From: Phenylobacterium sp. NIBR 498073
GTDB lineage: Bacteria; Pseudomonadota; Alphaproteobacteria; Caulobacterales; Caulobacteraceae
Direction of reading: 5' to 3'
Length of the DNA stretch: 64,000 bases
NCBI RefSeq assembly: GCF_027286305.1
Contig: NZ_CP114599.1
Coordinates: 496,001 to 560,000, forward strand
The notes under the pieces: generated by a model
The model's input: only the letters and a program-made list of their open reading frames with translations
Told to the model about the DNA's origin: nothing
Databases searched by the model: none
In this document: piece after piece, positions 29,253-38,484 of the stretch
Layout of the letters: every line of letters begins with the position of its first letter
Position numbering within the stretch: the first letter of the stretch is position 1
Program-made: the position numbers and the translations under genes

Positions 29253-30292
29253 CCCCCGGTCGTCGACATGTGGCGGGCCACCGCCGGAGCGGCGGCCCGC
29301 GCGATCTGGAAGTCGTGGCCCTGCGGCTTGGCGTCGATCGCCAGGCGGATGGCGTGGACCAGGCCCGCGTCGTCGGCCCCCGCGCGGATCACCGCGCGCA
29401 GGTCGCTGGCGTCTTCGCGGCCCAGGCAGGTGTGCAGCGTGCCGGTGCAGGTCAGCCGCACGCGGTTGCAGCTCTCGCAGAAATTATGGCTGAGCGGGGT
29501 GATGAACCCCAGCCGCCCGCCGGTCTCCTCGACCCGCACATAGCGCGCCGGACCGCCGGTGCGGTGGGCGATTTCGTTCAGGGTCCAGAAGCTCTCTAGG
29601 CCCTGGCGCACGTCCTTGAGCGACAAGAACTGGTCGGTGCGGTCGACCTCGATCTCGCCCAGCGGCATGGCCTCGATCAGGGTCATGTCGCAGCCGCGGG
29701 CGTGGGCCCAGGCGATCAGGTCGGGCAGTTCGCCGGCGTTGTCGTCCTTCAGCGCCACGGCGTTGATCTTCACCGACAGGCCGGCGGCCCGCGCCGCGTC
29801 GATGCCGGCGATGACCTTGGGCAATTGGCCGCCGCGGGTCAGGACGCGGAACTTGGCCGGATCCAGGGTGTCCATCGAGACGTTGACCCGCCGCACGCCC
29901 ACCCGCGCCAGGTCGGCGGCGAATTCCTCCAGCCGCGTGCCGTTGGTGGTCAGGGTCAGCTCGTCCAGCGCGCCCGACTTCAGGTGCCGCGAGAGGTTTT
30001 CGAACAGCCCCATCACGCCCTTGCGGACCAGCGGCTCGCCGCCGGTGATCCGCAGCTTGCGCGTGCCCAGCGCCACGAAGGCCGAGGCGATGCGGTCCAG
30101 CTCCTCGAGCGTCAGCACCTCGGCCTTCGGCAGGAAGGTCATGTGCTCGGACATGCAGTAGACGCAGCGCAGGTCGCATCGGTCGGTGACCGAGACCCGC
30201 AGATAGCTCACCGTACGGCCGAAGCCGTCGATCAACGGCTGGACGCGGGCCTCTTGCGGTGGTGCGGCGTCATAGGGCGTCATGTTGCTCAT
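29249..30292 (-). CDS. moaA: GTP 3',8-cyclase (radical SAM)
   Basis: A 347-residue radical-SAM enzyme that starts molybdenum cofactor synthesis by rearranging GTP. The N-terminal cluster motif is in [18 protein letters not shown] (CxxxCxxC). [15 protein letters not shown] follows, and the second cluster lies in [22 protein letters not shown]. The C-terminus ends STTGG, the conserved Gly-Gly tail. ATG 30292 lies only 20 bp from the divergent MocA-like start, leaving no room for a normal leader, so the message may be leaderless or begin inside mocA. ATG 30283 is an alternative. It heads the leftward Moco operon. Confidence 0.96.
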   Translation of the reverse strand: MSNMTPYDAAPPQEARVQPLIDGFGRTVSYLRVSVTDRCDLRCVYCMSEHMTFLPKAEVLTLEELDRIASAFVALGTRKLRITGGEPLVRKGVMGLFENLSRHLKSGALDELTLTTNGTRLEEFAADLARVGVRRVNVSMDTLDPAKFRVLTRGGQLPKVIAGIDAARAAGLSVKINAVALKDDNAGELPDLIAWAHARGCDMTLIEAMPLGEIEVDRTDQFLSLKDVRQGLESFWTLNEIAHRTGGPARYVRVEETGGRLGFITPLSHNFCESCNRVRLTCTGTLHTCLGREDASDLRAVIRAGADDAGLVHAIRLAIDAKPQGHDFQIARAAAPAVARHMSTTGG

Positions 30293-30312
30293 AAGATAGA
30301 GGGGAACGTGGT

Positions 30313-30921
30313 TTGGCGACAGAGGCGCCTGAATTCGAGGCTGTAGTTCTGGCCGCCGGCGCAGGCCGGCGGTTCGGCGGCGGCAAGCTGCTCGCGCCGT
30401 GGGCAGGCGGCGCCTTGTTGGACGGCGCCCTGGCGGCCGCCTTCGCAGCGCCCGTGCGCCGGGTGATCGTGGTCACCGGAACGGCGGCGGCCGAAGTCGA
30501 GGCGGCCGCCCGCAACTTTGCCGCGCGCCTGGGCGCCGAGGCCCGCCTGCTGGTGGTGCACGCCGCCGATCACGACGAGGGCATGGGCGCTTCGCTGCGT
30601 CGCGCCGCCGCCGAGCTGCGCGCCGATTGTGCAGGTGCGTTCGTCTTTCTCGGCGACATGCCCAGGGTGCCCCACGCGGTGTTGGGCCGGCTCGCCGCGG
30701 CGGTGCGCGGCGGCGCACCGGCCGCCGCCCCGATATTCGAAGGTCAGCGCGGCCACCCGGCGCTGATCGGCGCAGCCCTGCTGCCGGAGCTCGCGACCCT
30801 CCACGGCGACGCCGGCGCGCGCGCGATCCTCAAGGGCCTGGGCGACCGGCTCGCCCTGGTCGAGGCGCCCGACGACGGCGTGCTGTTCGACGTCGACGAG
30901 CCCGGCGACCTGCCGCGCTAG
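30313..30921 (+). CDS. mocA: Molybdenum cofactor cytidylyltransferase (MocA-like NTP transferase)
   Basis: A 202-residue nucleotidyltransferase. [22 protein letters not shown] is the MobA/MocA GTP/CTP-binding signature. [12 protein letters not shown] contains the metal-binding Asp, and [12 protein letters not shown] with the final [11 protein letters not shown] match MocA rather than MobA. MocA makes the cytosine dinucleotide form of the cofactor used by xanthine-dehydrogenase-family hydroxylases such as IorAB nearby. The start is TTG 30313, supported by GAGGGGAA 6-7 bases upstream. It faces away from moaA with a 20-bp gap. Confidence 0.9.
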   Translation: MATEAPEFEAVVLAAGAGRRFGGGKLLAPWAGGALLDGALAAAFAAPVRRVIVVTGTAAAEVEAAARNFAARLGAEARLLVVHAADHDEGMGASLRRAAAELRADCAGAFVFLGDMPRVPHAVLGRLAAAVRGGAPAAAPIFEGQRGHPALIGAALLPELATLHGDAGARAILKGLGDRLALVEAPDDGVLFDVDEPGDLPR

Positions 30922-31155
30922 GGCGCCTATTTTACGGTCAAGCTTAGTTAAACAAGTTCCGTCAGAAAGCCTCAACCGCGATCCATCCGGGCCAGCAGAA
31001 GCGCGCCCACGCGGAAAGTTGCATGAAGAAATCAGCGGTTGGGCCGAGCGCCGCCGCCAAAGGGGTCTGGGGCTTTAGTTTTGTTGAATTCGAGTGTTGA
31101 GCGTGCGGCGGTCGCCGCGCGGACGGTTTCGTGCAGCCTGCATTCTGGCCGGAGT

Positions 31156-34100
31156 GTGAAGAGACGGTGGTCACGCCTGGCGTTGGTAGCGATGGCCGGG
31201 ACCGCGCTGAGTTCGCCGGTGTGGGCGACGCCGGCCCCGTTGGACCACCTGATCCTTAGCGGCGACTACATCAAGGTCGGGATCAACGACTACGGCACGC
31301 TGGGGAAGCGCGGCAACGAGAGCCCTGGCATCCTGTACGACGGCACCGGGAAGGGCGTCTTCAACCCAGCATATGACTACCTTACCCCGGGTTGGGCCTT
31401 TGAGGGTTTCACGCTTGCCGGCTCCGGCGGTTCGGCGTTCTCGAAGACGAACAACAACCATGGCCCGGCTATCGGGGTCACCGGCGAACTGACATCCTTC
31501 AACGGGATCGCCTATACGGACGGGACGACGTTTGACCAACGCGCCGTGTGGGTTGGGACCGCCGCCGGGCTCTTCACGGTCACGCATGACTACCACTTCA
31601 ACGCCGACGGTCAGCAGCTCAACATCGTCACCACGATCGAGGCGCTGACAAGCCTTACCGGCCTGACATTCGCCCGCTTTACCGACCCGGACGCGCAGGC
31701 CACCGCCGGCGACGCCAGCGAGACCAACAATTTCGTCGGCGCCACGGGAGTTGACGCCAAGGACATCGTCTATGCGGAAGCGCTGGCGTCCAAGTACGTG
31801 ATCGGCCTCTTCACCAAGGAGGCGCTGACGCACAACGCGGCGGTCACCAGCTGGACCACGGACACGGCCTCCTATCTGTCCGGCATCAACATCGGTGACG
31901 GCGACAACACCATCGGCCTCGGCTTCAATCTCGGCGACCTTCTGAACGTCGGCGACAAGATCACCTTCAAGTACCAGTACATATTCGGCACCGATATCGC
32001 CGCAGCGATCGGCGCCAATGGCGGCGGCGGGGGCGGCTCGGTCGTCGCGCCGGACATCGGCACGGGTGGTTCGTTCACGCCGGACGACGTGCTGGGCGGA
32101 CGTGTCAATCCGGTGTTCGACGGCGGGTCGCTGAACCTCAATGCGCCGGGCACGGTCGGCAGCGACTTCACGGTTCGCCAGGCCGGCGGGACGGTGAATA
32201 CCGGCGGTCATGACTTTACGCTTTCGGGCGCGCTGTCGGGCGAGGGCGCCCTGACCAAGCAGGGCGAAGGGACGCTGACGCTCACCGGCGTCAACAGTCA
32301 GAACGGCCTCAACGTCCAGGGCGGCGTGGTCGCGTTCAATTCCGGCGGCGCGCTGGGCGCTCCGAGCGGGCTGGTGACGCTGGGCGGCGGCGGATCGCTG
32401 CAGGCCCTCGGCGACGCCAGCATCCTCAATCCTCTACACCTGCTGCTTGGCGCGCAGGGCGGCTTCAATACCGGCGGCCACAACATCATCCTGTCAGGTC
32501 CGATCACCGGCCCCGGTGGGCTGGAAATGCGCGGTGGCGGAACGCTGACCCTCACCGGCGCCAACACCTTCGGCTCGCTCGACGTCCAGGGCGGCACGGT
32601 GGTGTTCGCTTCGCAGCATGCGCTGGGCGCGCCTGGCGGGCAGATCATCCTTGGGAACGGCGCGGGTCTGGTCGCCGGTTCGGGCATGGTCATCAGCCAG
32701 AACCTGAACGTCCAGGGCGAGAACGCGCGCTTCGACACCGGCGGCAACGACGTCGCCCTGAACGGCGTGCTCACCGGTCGAAACTGCTTCATCAAGGCCG
32801 GCGCTGGACGCCTCAGCCTCAACGCCGCCGGCTCCAACGAGATCGGCGCCTGCGTCCAGCAAGGCCAACTGGCCTTCAACAACGTCTTCTCGGGACAGGT
32901 CTGGGTCGACGGGGCCGGGACGATGAGCGGTTCGGGCCGCGTCAACGGCGACGTCGAGGTCGATGGCGTCCTGTCGCCCGGCAATTCGCCCGGCGTACTC
33001 GTGGTCGCCGGCAGCGTCGCGCAGGCGGACGGATCGACCTTGGCGCTCGACATCGACGGCCCGACGGCCGGCAACGGCGCGGGCCATCACGACCAACTGG
33101 TCCTGACCGGCGCGAACAGCGTCTACACCGCCGGCGGCACGATCGCCCCGATCACCCGCGGCATCACCGGCTCGGCCAACAACACCTACACCCCGCAGAT
33201 CGGCGACAGCTTCCAGGTGGTTAGCGCCGAGGGCGGCGTCACCGGCTCGTTCACGACGCTGCTCCAGCCGACCTCTGGCCTGGCGGAGAACACCCGTTTC
33301 GACGTGCTCTACCTGCCCAAGGCGGTGGTGCTGGCGGTGACGCCGACCAGCTACGGCGCCTTGGTCGCCAAGGCCGGGAAGCTCAACGCCCAGGCCGTGG
33401 CCGCCGCCGCCGACCGCGATCGCCCGGCCGCCGGCCAACGCGGCAGCACCTTCGCCAACGGCCTGGTCGGCCTGAAGCGCGACGGGATCGTCAACACGCT
33501 CCAACAGGCCGCCGGTGAAATCCACGCCGACGGCATGGAGGCGGTGCTGGCCAGCAGCCGCGCCACTCGCAGCGAAGTGACCGGCCGCATGGACGACGCC
33601 TTCGTCACCGGCCGCAAGGTCTGGGGCGTGGCCGGCGCCGACCGCTGGGACGTCGACGCAGATGCGACCGCGTTTGGCTACCGCACCGACCGCTCCTCGA
33701 TGATCTTCGGGATCGACCACCTGCTCAGCGACGACCTGATGGTCGGCGCCGCCGTCAGCTATGGCGAGAGCGATGTGGACGGCAAGCTGATGGGCAAGGC
33801 CCGGACCAGCAGCTACCAGGCGCACGGCTACGCGGCCTGGCGCTCGGGCGCCTACTACGTCAACGGCGTCGTTTCGGCTGGTCTCGACGACTACAAGCTG
33901 AGCCGCACGGTCGACTTCAGCACCGGCGCGCGCGGCTATGAGAGCAAGGTCGACGGGACCTCGCTGTCGGCCGACGTCGAGGCGGGCCGCAAGCTCGTCC
34001 TCGGCCGCGCGCACCTGACCCTGGCCGCCGGCCTCGCCGCCGACCAGGCCGAGCGCGATGCGGTGAACGAGAGCGGCGACCTGGGTCTGCGATTTGCGGG

Positions 34101-34422
34101 CGAAACCCGCTCGGCGTTGCAAGGCCGGGTGGGCGCCAAGATCAGCACCGACACCCAGGCCGGGGCGATCAAGCTGCGCCCGCTCGCCTCGCTGTTCGTC
34201 ACCGAGGAGTTCAGCGACGAGACCACCAGCCTGGGCGCGCGTCTCGGAGACACCAGCTTCAACGTGTCGTCGGCCTCTCAGGGCGGCACGGCGGTGAAGT
34301 TTGCGACGCAGCTGGATGCGGCGGTCTCGGACCGCACGCGGGTCAGCCTCGGCTACCGCTATGGCTGGACCGACACGTCGGACAGCCACGCGATCCGCGC
34401 GGCCGCCGCCATCACCTGGTAG
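31156..34422 (+). CDS. Autotransporter (type Va) outer membrane beta-barrel protein
   Basis: A surface protein of ~1088 residues. A signal peptide (VKRRWSRLALVAMAGTALSSPVWA) is followed by an N-terminal domain of ~290 residues I cannot name (LILSGDYIKVGINDYGTLG...). Then come a Gly-rich hinge (GGGGGGS), three passenger repeats with GxGTLTLTGxNxxxxLxVQGGxVxF cores (about 32.2-32.9 kb), a linker, and a ~280-residue C-terminal autotransporter barrel (KVWGVAGADRWDVDADATAFGY) ending in aromatic Trp. The start is uncertain: GTG 31156 lies at the signal peptide, while TTG 31039 would add 39 residues. An ATG at 31023 with more plausible spacing is out of frame. Probably an adhesin; it sits between two Moco-related blocks. 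Confidence 0.88.
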   Translation: MKRRWSRLALVAMAGTALSSPVWATPAPLDHLILSGDYIKVGINDYGTLGKRGNESPGILYDGTGKGVFNPAYDYLTPGWAFEGFTLAGSGGSAFSKTNNNHGPAIGVTGELTSFNGIAYTDGTTFDQRAVWVGTAAGLFTVTHDYHFNADGQQLNIVTTIEALTSLTGLTFARFTDPDAQATAGDASETNNFVGATGVDAKDIVYAEALASKYVIGLFTKEALTHNAAVTSWTTDTASYLSGINIGDGDNTIGLGFNLGDLLNVGDKITFKYQYIFGTDIAAAIGANGGGGGGSVVAPDIGTGGSFTPDDVLGGRVNPVFDGGSLNLNAPGTVGSDFTVRQAGGTVNTGGHDFTLSGALSGEGALTKQGEGTLTLTGVNSQNGLNVQGGVVAFNSGGALGAPSGLVTLGGGGSLQALGDASILNPLHLLLGAQGGFNTGGHNIILSGPITGPGGLEMRGGGTLTLTGANTFGSLDVQGGTVVFASQHALGAPGGQIILGNGAGLVAGSGMVISQNLNVQGENARFDTGGNDVALNGVLTGRNCFIKAGAGRLSLNAAGSNEIGACVQQGQLAFNNVFSGQVWVDGAGTMSGSGRVNGDVEVDGVLSPGNSPGVLVVAGSVAQADGSTLALDIDGPTAGNGAGHHDQLVLTGANSVYTAGGTIAPITRGITGSANNTYTPQIGDSFQVVSAEGGVTGSFTTLLQPTSGLAENTRFDVLYLPKAVVLAVTPTSYGALVAKAGKLNAQAVAAAADRDRPAAGQRGSTFANGLVGLKRDGIVNTLQQAAGEIHADGMEAVLASSRATRSEVTGRMDDAFVTGRKVWGVAGADRWDVDADATAFGYRTDRSSMIFGIDHLLSDDLMVGAAVSYGESDVDGKLMGKARTSSYQAHGYAAWRSGAYYVNGVVSAGLDDYKLSRTVDFSTGARGYESKVDGTSLSADVEAGRKLVLGRAHLTLAAGLAADQAERDAVNESGDLGLRFAGETRSALQGRVGAKISTDTQAGAIKLRPLASLFVTEEFSDETTSLGARLGDTSFNVSSASQGGTAVKFATQLDAAVSDRTRVSLGYRYGWTDTSDSHAIRAAAAITW

Positions 34423-34430
34423 CGGCTAAG

Positions 34431-34460
34431 CCCCCCTTTCGGACCTCGGTCCGAAGGGGG
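34431..34460. terminator. Hairpin between autotransporter and iorB (convergent)
   Basis: CCCCCTTTCGGACC pairs with GGTCCGAAGGGGG with one bulge and a TC loop, in the 45-bp gap between converging genes. It has no long T-run but is very stable. Likely a shared transcription stop. Confidence 0.6.
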
Positions 34461-34467
34461 AGCCCTC

Positions 34468-36654
34468 TTAGGCCTTGACGAACGGCTGGCTCAGGATCGG
34501 TTGGCCGCTGATGGCCAGCAGGGCGTTGGCCACCGCCGGGCCGATCACCGGGGTTCCCGGCTCGCCGACGCCGCTTGGCGCATTGCCGGACGGGACGATG
34601 TAGGTCTCCACCGTCGGGGCCTCGGAATTGCGAAGCACGCGGTAGGTGTCGAAGTTGCCCTGTTCGACCACGCCGTCCTTCAGGGTGACCTGGCCGAACA
34701 GCGCCGCCGACAGCCCGTAGCAGGTGCCGCCCTCCATCTGGGCGGCGATCTGGTCGGGGGCGATGGCGGTCCCGCAGTCGATGGCGGTGACCACGCGGCC
34801 GACCTTCGGGACCCCGCCGTCCAGCTTCACCTCGGCGATCTGGGCCACGACCGAGCCGAAGCTCTCGTGCACCGCCACGCCGCGGGTCCAGCCGGCCGGC
34901 GCCGGGGTCGTCCAGCCGGCCTTTTCCGCGGCCAGGTTCAGCACCGCCAGGTGCCGGTTCGCGCCGGCCTTGGCGTAGAGCGCGCGGCGATACTCGACCG
35001 GGTCCTTGCCGGCCTTGCGGGCCAGCTGGTCGATGGTGTGCTCCATCACATAGGCGGTGTGGGTCGCGCCGACCGAGCGCCACCACAGCACCGGCACGCC
35101 CGAGTCTGGCTGGATAAGCTGCGCATCGACGATCGGCGTCGCCTTCAGATAGGGCGAGCCTAGCGCACCTTCGACCGCCGTCTCGTCGAGCTTGGGCTGG
35201 CCCATGGGCGAGCCCTTCATCAGGGTCTGGGTGACCACCCGCTGGCGCCAGCTGGCCGGATAGCCGTCCTTGTCCAGGGTGACGCGCACGGTGTGGTGGG
35301 TGATCGGCCGGAAATAGCCGGCCGCCATGTCGTCCTCGCGGGTCCAGACCAGCTTCACCGGCCGGTCCTTGCCGACCTTCTTGGCGATCTCGACGCACTC
35401 GGCGACGTAGTCCGACTGGAAGTTCGCGCGCCGCCCGAACGAGCCGCCAGCGAACAGGGTCTCGATCTCCACCGCGCCGGGCAGCATGGTCATGATCTTG
35501 GCGGTGTTGAGCTGATCGACGGTCGGGATCTGCGAGCCGAAGGTCAGCTTGGCCTTGCCGCCGCCGACCTGGGCCACGCAGTTCATCGGCTCCATCGTCG
35601 CATGGGCCAGGTACGGGAAGTCGTAGGCCGCCTCGAACGCCTCGCCCTTCACCGTCGCGATGTCGCCCTTGCTCTCGAAGGCCTGCCACTTCTCCTTGTC
35701 GGCCGGCTGGGCCTTGCCGGAGGCCAGATCCTTGTAGCGGGCCAGAATGGCGTCGGAGGACCGCTTCTCGGCCGCGTCCTCGTTCCAGGTGACCTTGAGC
35801 GCGTCGCGGCCCTGCTTGGCGGCCCAGGTGGTCTCGGCGACCACGGCCACGCCGCTGGGGATCTCGTAGACCTCGACCACGCCCGGGACCTTCTTGGCCT
35901 CGGCGGCGTCGAACGAGGCGACCTTGGCCCCGAACTTCGGCGCATGGGCGACCATGGCGATCAGCATGTTCGGCAGTTGGACGTCCTGGGTGAACCGGGC
36001 CGTGCCGTCGGACTTGGCCTGGGCGTCCTTGCGGCGCACGCGGTCGGTGCCGATCAGGGTGAAGGTCTTCGGGTCCTTCAGCACCGGCGTGGCCGGGGGC
36101 GTGGCCTTGGCCGCATCGGCGACCAGTTCACCGAAGGCCGCGCTCTTGCCTGAGCCGGCATGCGACAGGACGCCGTCCTTCACTGTGATCTCGCCGGCCG
36201 GCACGCTCCACTTGTTGGCGGCGGCCTCGACGAACATCGCCCGCGCCGAGGCGCCGGCCTTGCGCAGCTGGTCCCAGGAGTTGGAGATCGCCGACGAGCC
36301 GCCGGTGCCCTGCACGCCCATGCCGGTGTTGGCGTAGACCTTGGCGATGGCCGGGGCCTGCTCGACCTTGACCTTGGACCAATCGGCGTCGAGCTCCTCG
36401 GCGACGATGGCCGCGAGGCCCGCATGGTTGCCCTGGCCGAATTCGATGTGCTTGGAGACCACGGTCACCGCGCCGTCGGGGGCGATCTTGATGAAGGGGC
36501 CGAAGGCGCCGAAGTCCTCCTTGGCGCCGATCGACAGCAGGTCGCCGGGCGAGCAGGCCCCGACCACCAGCGCGCCGCCGACCACGGCGGCGCCGATCAC
36601 CAGGTCGCGGCGCGTGGCGCCGGCGATGTCGGTCTTGTTCAGGGGAGCGTTCAT
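34468..36654 (-). CDS. iorB: Xanthine dehydrogenase family molybdopterin-binding subunit (IorB-like)
   Basis: A 728-residue molybdenum hydroxylase large subunit like the isoquinoline 1-oxidoreductase beta subunit. A twin-arginine-like N-terminus (TRRDLVIGAAVVGGALVVGACS) suggests Tat export or a membrane lipid anchor. Family motifs include EFGQGNHAGLAAIVAEELDADW, GTGGSSAISNSWDQLR, LAHATMEPMNCVA, GGSFGRRANFQSDYV, and near the end GVGEPGTPVIGPAVANAL with the catalytic Glu. It oxidises aldehydes or N-heterocycles; the substrate is unknown. ATG 36654 lies 14 bp after iorA. Longer upstream reading overlaps iorA and is not coding. Confidence 0.93.
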   Translation of the reverse strand: MNAPLNKTDIAGATRRDLVIGAAVVGGALVVGACSPGDLLSIGAKEDFGAFGPFIKIAPDGAVTVVSKHIEFGQGNHAGLAAIVAEELDADWSKVKVEQAPAIAKVYANTGMGVQGTGGSSAISNSWDQLRKAGASARAMFVEAAANKWSVPAGEITVKDGVLSHAGSGKSAAFGELVADAAKATPPATPVLKDPKTFTLIGTDRVRRKDAQAKSDGTARFTQDVQLPNMLIAMVAHAPKFGAKVASFDAAEAKKVPGVVEVYEIPSGVAVVAETTWAAKQGRDALKVTWNEDAAEKRSSDAILARYKDLASGKAQPADKEKWQAFESKGDIATVKGEAFEAAYDFPYLAHATMEPMNCVAQVGGGKAKLTFGSQIPTVDQLNTAKIMTMLPGAVEIETLFAGGSFGRRANFQSDYVAECVEIAKKVGKDRPVKLVWTREDDMAAGYFRPITHHTVRVTLDKDGYPASWRQRVVTQTLMKGSPMGQPKLDETAVEGALGSPYLKATPIVDAQLIQPDSGVPVLWWRSVGATHTAYVMEHTIDQLARKAGKDPVEYRRALYAKAGANRHLAVLNLAAEKAGWTTPAPAGWTRGVAVHESFGSVVAQIAEVKLDGGVPKVGRVVTAIDCGTAIAPDQIAAQMEGGTCYGLSAALFGQVTLKDGVVEQGNFDTYRVLRNSEAPTVETYIVPSGNAPSGVGEPGTPVIGPAVANALLAISGQPILSQPFVKA

Positions 36655-36668
36655 CTGCGCGTCTCCCT

Positions 36669-37157
36669 TCAGGCCTTGGCCGGCGCCGCGGCGGCGGCCG
36701 GAGCGGGGGCGGGCATGGTCGCGGCGTCCTTGATGGCCGCGCGGACCCGTTGATAGGTCCCGCAGCGACAGATGTTGCCGTCCATCGCCGCGTCGATGTC
36801 GGCGTCGGTCGGCTTCGGATTGGCGCCCAGCAGCGCGGCGGCCGACATGATCTGGCCCGACTGGCAGTAGCCGCACTGCGGGACGTCGTGCTTGACCCAG
36901 GCCTGCTGCAGCGGGTGGCTGCCGCCCAGGCCCTCGATGGTGGTGATCTTGCCGGCGGCGACGGCCTCGATGGGGGTGACGCAGGAGCGGACCGCTTGGC
37001 CGTCGACCATCACCGTGCAGGCCCCGCACTGGGCCATGCCGCAGCCGTACTTCGTGCCGGTCAGCTGCAGCTCGTCGCGCAGCACCCACAGCAGCGGCGT
37101 GTCGGGCGCGGCCTTGACGGCCAGGGGCTTGCCGTTGACGTCCAGAGTCATGGCCAT
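36669..37157 (-). CDS. iorA: (2Fe-2S)-binding subunit of molybdenum hydroxylase (IorA-like)
   Basis: A 162-residue electron-transfer subunit with two [2Fe-2S] clusters. The plant-ferredoxin site is [15 protein letters not shown] with a later Cys (RSCVTP). The second, all-helical domain has [16 protein letters not shown] and [15 protein letters not shown]. An Ala/Pro-rich tail follows. ATG 37157 (MAMTLDVNG) has GGAGGG six bases upstream. Electrons pass from IorB through these clusters to an acceptor, probably the respiratory chain through a cytochrome. A TetR-type palindrome lies 20-33 bp upstream, so the pair is probably inducible. Confidence 0.95.
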   Translation of the reverse strand: MAMTLDVNGKPLAVKAAPDTPLLWVLRDELQLTGTKYGCGMAQCGACTVMVDGQAVRSCVTPIEAVAAGKITTIEGLGGSHPLQQAWVKHDVPQCGYCQSGQIMSAAALLGANPKPTDADIDAAMDGNICRCGTYQRVRAAIKDAATMPAPAPAAAAAPAKA

Positions 37158-37176
37158 GGGTATCCCTCCCACAATG

Positions 37177-37190
37177 TGAGCGTTCGCTCA
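37177..37190. promoter_or_regulatory. TetR-type palindromic operator upstream of iorAB
   Basis: TGAGCGTTCGCTCA has perfect 6-bp arms around TT, 20 bp upstream of the iorA start codon. TGAGCG-N2-CGCTCA sites are typical operators of TetR/AcrR-family repressors. No tetR gene is in the window, so the regulator would act in trans. Confidence 0.5.
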
Positions 37191-37278
37191 TTCTAACGGC
37201 GTTCAGCGTCGCCGGTAAAGTGGCTGCGTTTCGGAGCGACCACGGCTAGGCTGCGGGCCGGACAGTCAGGGGACCTGG

Positions 37279-37590
37279 ATGCGAAGGGTGATGTTCGCCA
37301 TCGGCGCGGCGCTGATACTGGCCGGTTGCGCCAGCATGGCGCCGATGGACGCGACCGACACGCCCCAGACCTATGCCTGCGCCGGGGGCCGCGCGTTCAC
37401 CGCCGCCTATGACCTGGCTGGCGACAAGGCGCTGGTCCGGGCCGGGGAGCGCACCTACAGCCTGCCGCATGTTCCGTCCGCGTCGGGCGCGAAATACGCT
37501 CGCGGCGGGGTCGAGCTGTTCAGCAAGGGCGACGAGGCGACGCTGACCGGCGTTCCGGGCGCGCCCTATCGCGATTGCAAGACCGGCTAA
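37279..37590 (+). CDS. Lipoprotein with MliC-type lysozyme inhibitor domain
   Basis: A 103-residue outer-membrane or periplasmic lipoprotein. The lipobox LILAGC at residues ~13-18 gives a lipidated Cys. The mature part has YACAGGRAFTAAYD, VRAGERTYSLPHVPSASGAKYARGGVELFSKGDEA and a final Cys (YRDCKTG). This is the pattern of the MliC/PliC family, which blocks C-type lysozymes and helps survival in hosts or near predators. The two cysteines would form the domain disulfide. It abuts the following gene (stop TAA, then GTG), so the two are likely co-transcribed. Confidence 0.85.
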   Translation: MRRVMFAIGAALILAGCASMAPMDATDTPQTYACAGGRAFTAAYDLAGDKALVRAGERTYSLPHVPSASGAKYARGGVELFSKGDEATLTGVPGAPYRDCKTG

Positions 37591-38484
37591 GTGGACGCCT
37601 TTCCCGCCTTCTTTCCGCTCAGCGGCCGCACGGTAGTGGTCGCCGGCTCAGGCGAGCCGGCGCAGGCCAAGCTGCGCCTGCTGGCCGGGTCGCCGGCCCG
37701 CATCGTCCACCTGCAGGGGGCGGACGCGGCCAATCCGGCCGCCTATGCCGGCGCCGCGCTCGCCTTCGTGGCCAGCGCCGACGAAGACTTCGCCCAGGTC
37801 GCCGCCGCCGCCGCCCGCGCCGCCCACGTGCCGGTCAATGTCGTCGACCGCCCGCAGCTCTGCGACTTTACGACTCCGGCGGTGATCGACCGCGGCGAGG
37901 TGGTGGCCGCCATTGGCACCGGCGGCGCCTCGCCGATGCTGGCGACCATGCTGCGCGCCGACATCGAGCAGCGCGTGCCCGAGGGCGCCGGGCGGGTCGC
38001 GGCCCTGTTCCGCCAGATGCAGGACGAGGTCCGCGCCGCCCTGCCGCAACTGCATGAACGCCGCGCCTTCCTGCGCGAGGCGCTGGCCGGGCCCGCCGCC
38101 ACGGCGGCCATGGCCGGCGACATGGAGGGGGCGGCCCGGCTGCTGCGCGAGGCCCTGGCCGGCGGGTTCGCCGCCCAGGGGCGCGTGCGGATCGTGGTCG
38201 CAAGCGGCCCGGTCGATCTCTTGACCCTGCGCGCAGTCCGGGCCCTGGCCGCCGCCGACCTGCTGGTCGCCGAGCCCGCCGCCGACCCGGCGATCGTCTC
38301 GCTGGCCCGCCGCGACGCCGAGCGTCTGACGCCGGCCGAGGCTAGTCCGGAGCGCCTCGCCGCCCTGACCGCCGCCGGGCAGGTTGTGGTCTGGGTCATG
38401 ACCGCGCCTCCGGGCGGCGAGCACCTCGCGGCGCTGGCCGGCGCCAGGGTGGCGGTCGAGATCCTGCCGACGGCCGCGCCGTGA
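37591..38484 (+). CDS. Precorrin-2 dehydrogenase/ferrochelatase-like (CysG N-half) with degenerate methyltransferase remnant
   Basis: A 297-residue protein. Residues 1-~200 follow the siroheme synthase N-terminal module: PAFFPLSGRTVVVAGSGEPAQAKLRLL (NAD fold), VPVNVVDRPQLCDFTTPAVIDRGEVVAAIGTGGASPMLA and a dimerisation helix region. Residues ~200-297 resemble a shrunken uroporphyrinogen-III methyltransferase domain: IVVASGPVDLLTLRAVRALAAADLLVAE echoes the SUMT start, but the GAGPGDP loop and the GGDP catalytic core are gone. It therefore cannot methylate, but may still oxidise precorrin-2 and insert iron for siroheme. GTG 37591. It overlaps modB by 4 bp. Confidence 0.8.
   Translation: MDAFPAFFPLSGRTVVVAGSGEPAQAKLRLLAGSPARIVHLQGADAANPAAYAGAALAFVASADEDFAQVAAAAARAAHVPVNVVDRPQLCDFTTPAVIDRGEVVAAIGTGGASPMLATMLRADIEQRVPEGAGRVAALFRQMQDEVRAALPQLHERRAFLREALAGPAATAAMAGDMEGAARLLREALAGGFAAQGRVRIVVASGPVDLLTLRAVRALAAADLLVAEPAADPAIVSLARRDAERLTPAEASPERLAALTAAGQVVVWVMTAPPGGEHLAALAGARVAVEILPTAAP

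Noticed and set aside
31023..31097. Short ORF from ATG 31023 before the autotransporter
   Set aside because: 24 codons, no ribosome-binding site stronger than chance, no recognisable peptide; kept only as a note on the uncertain autotransporter start.
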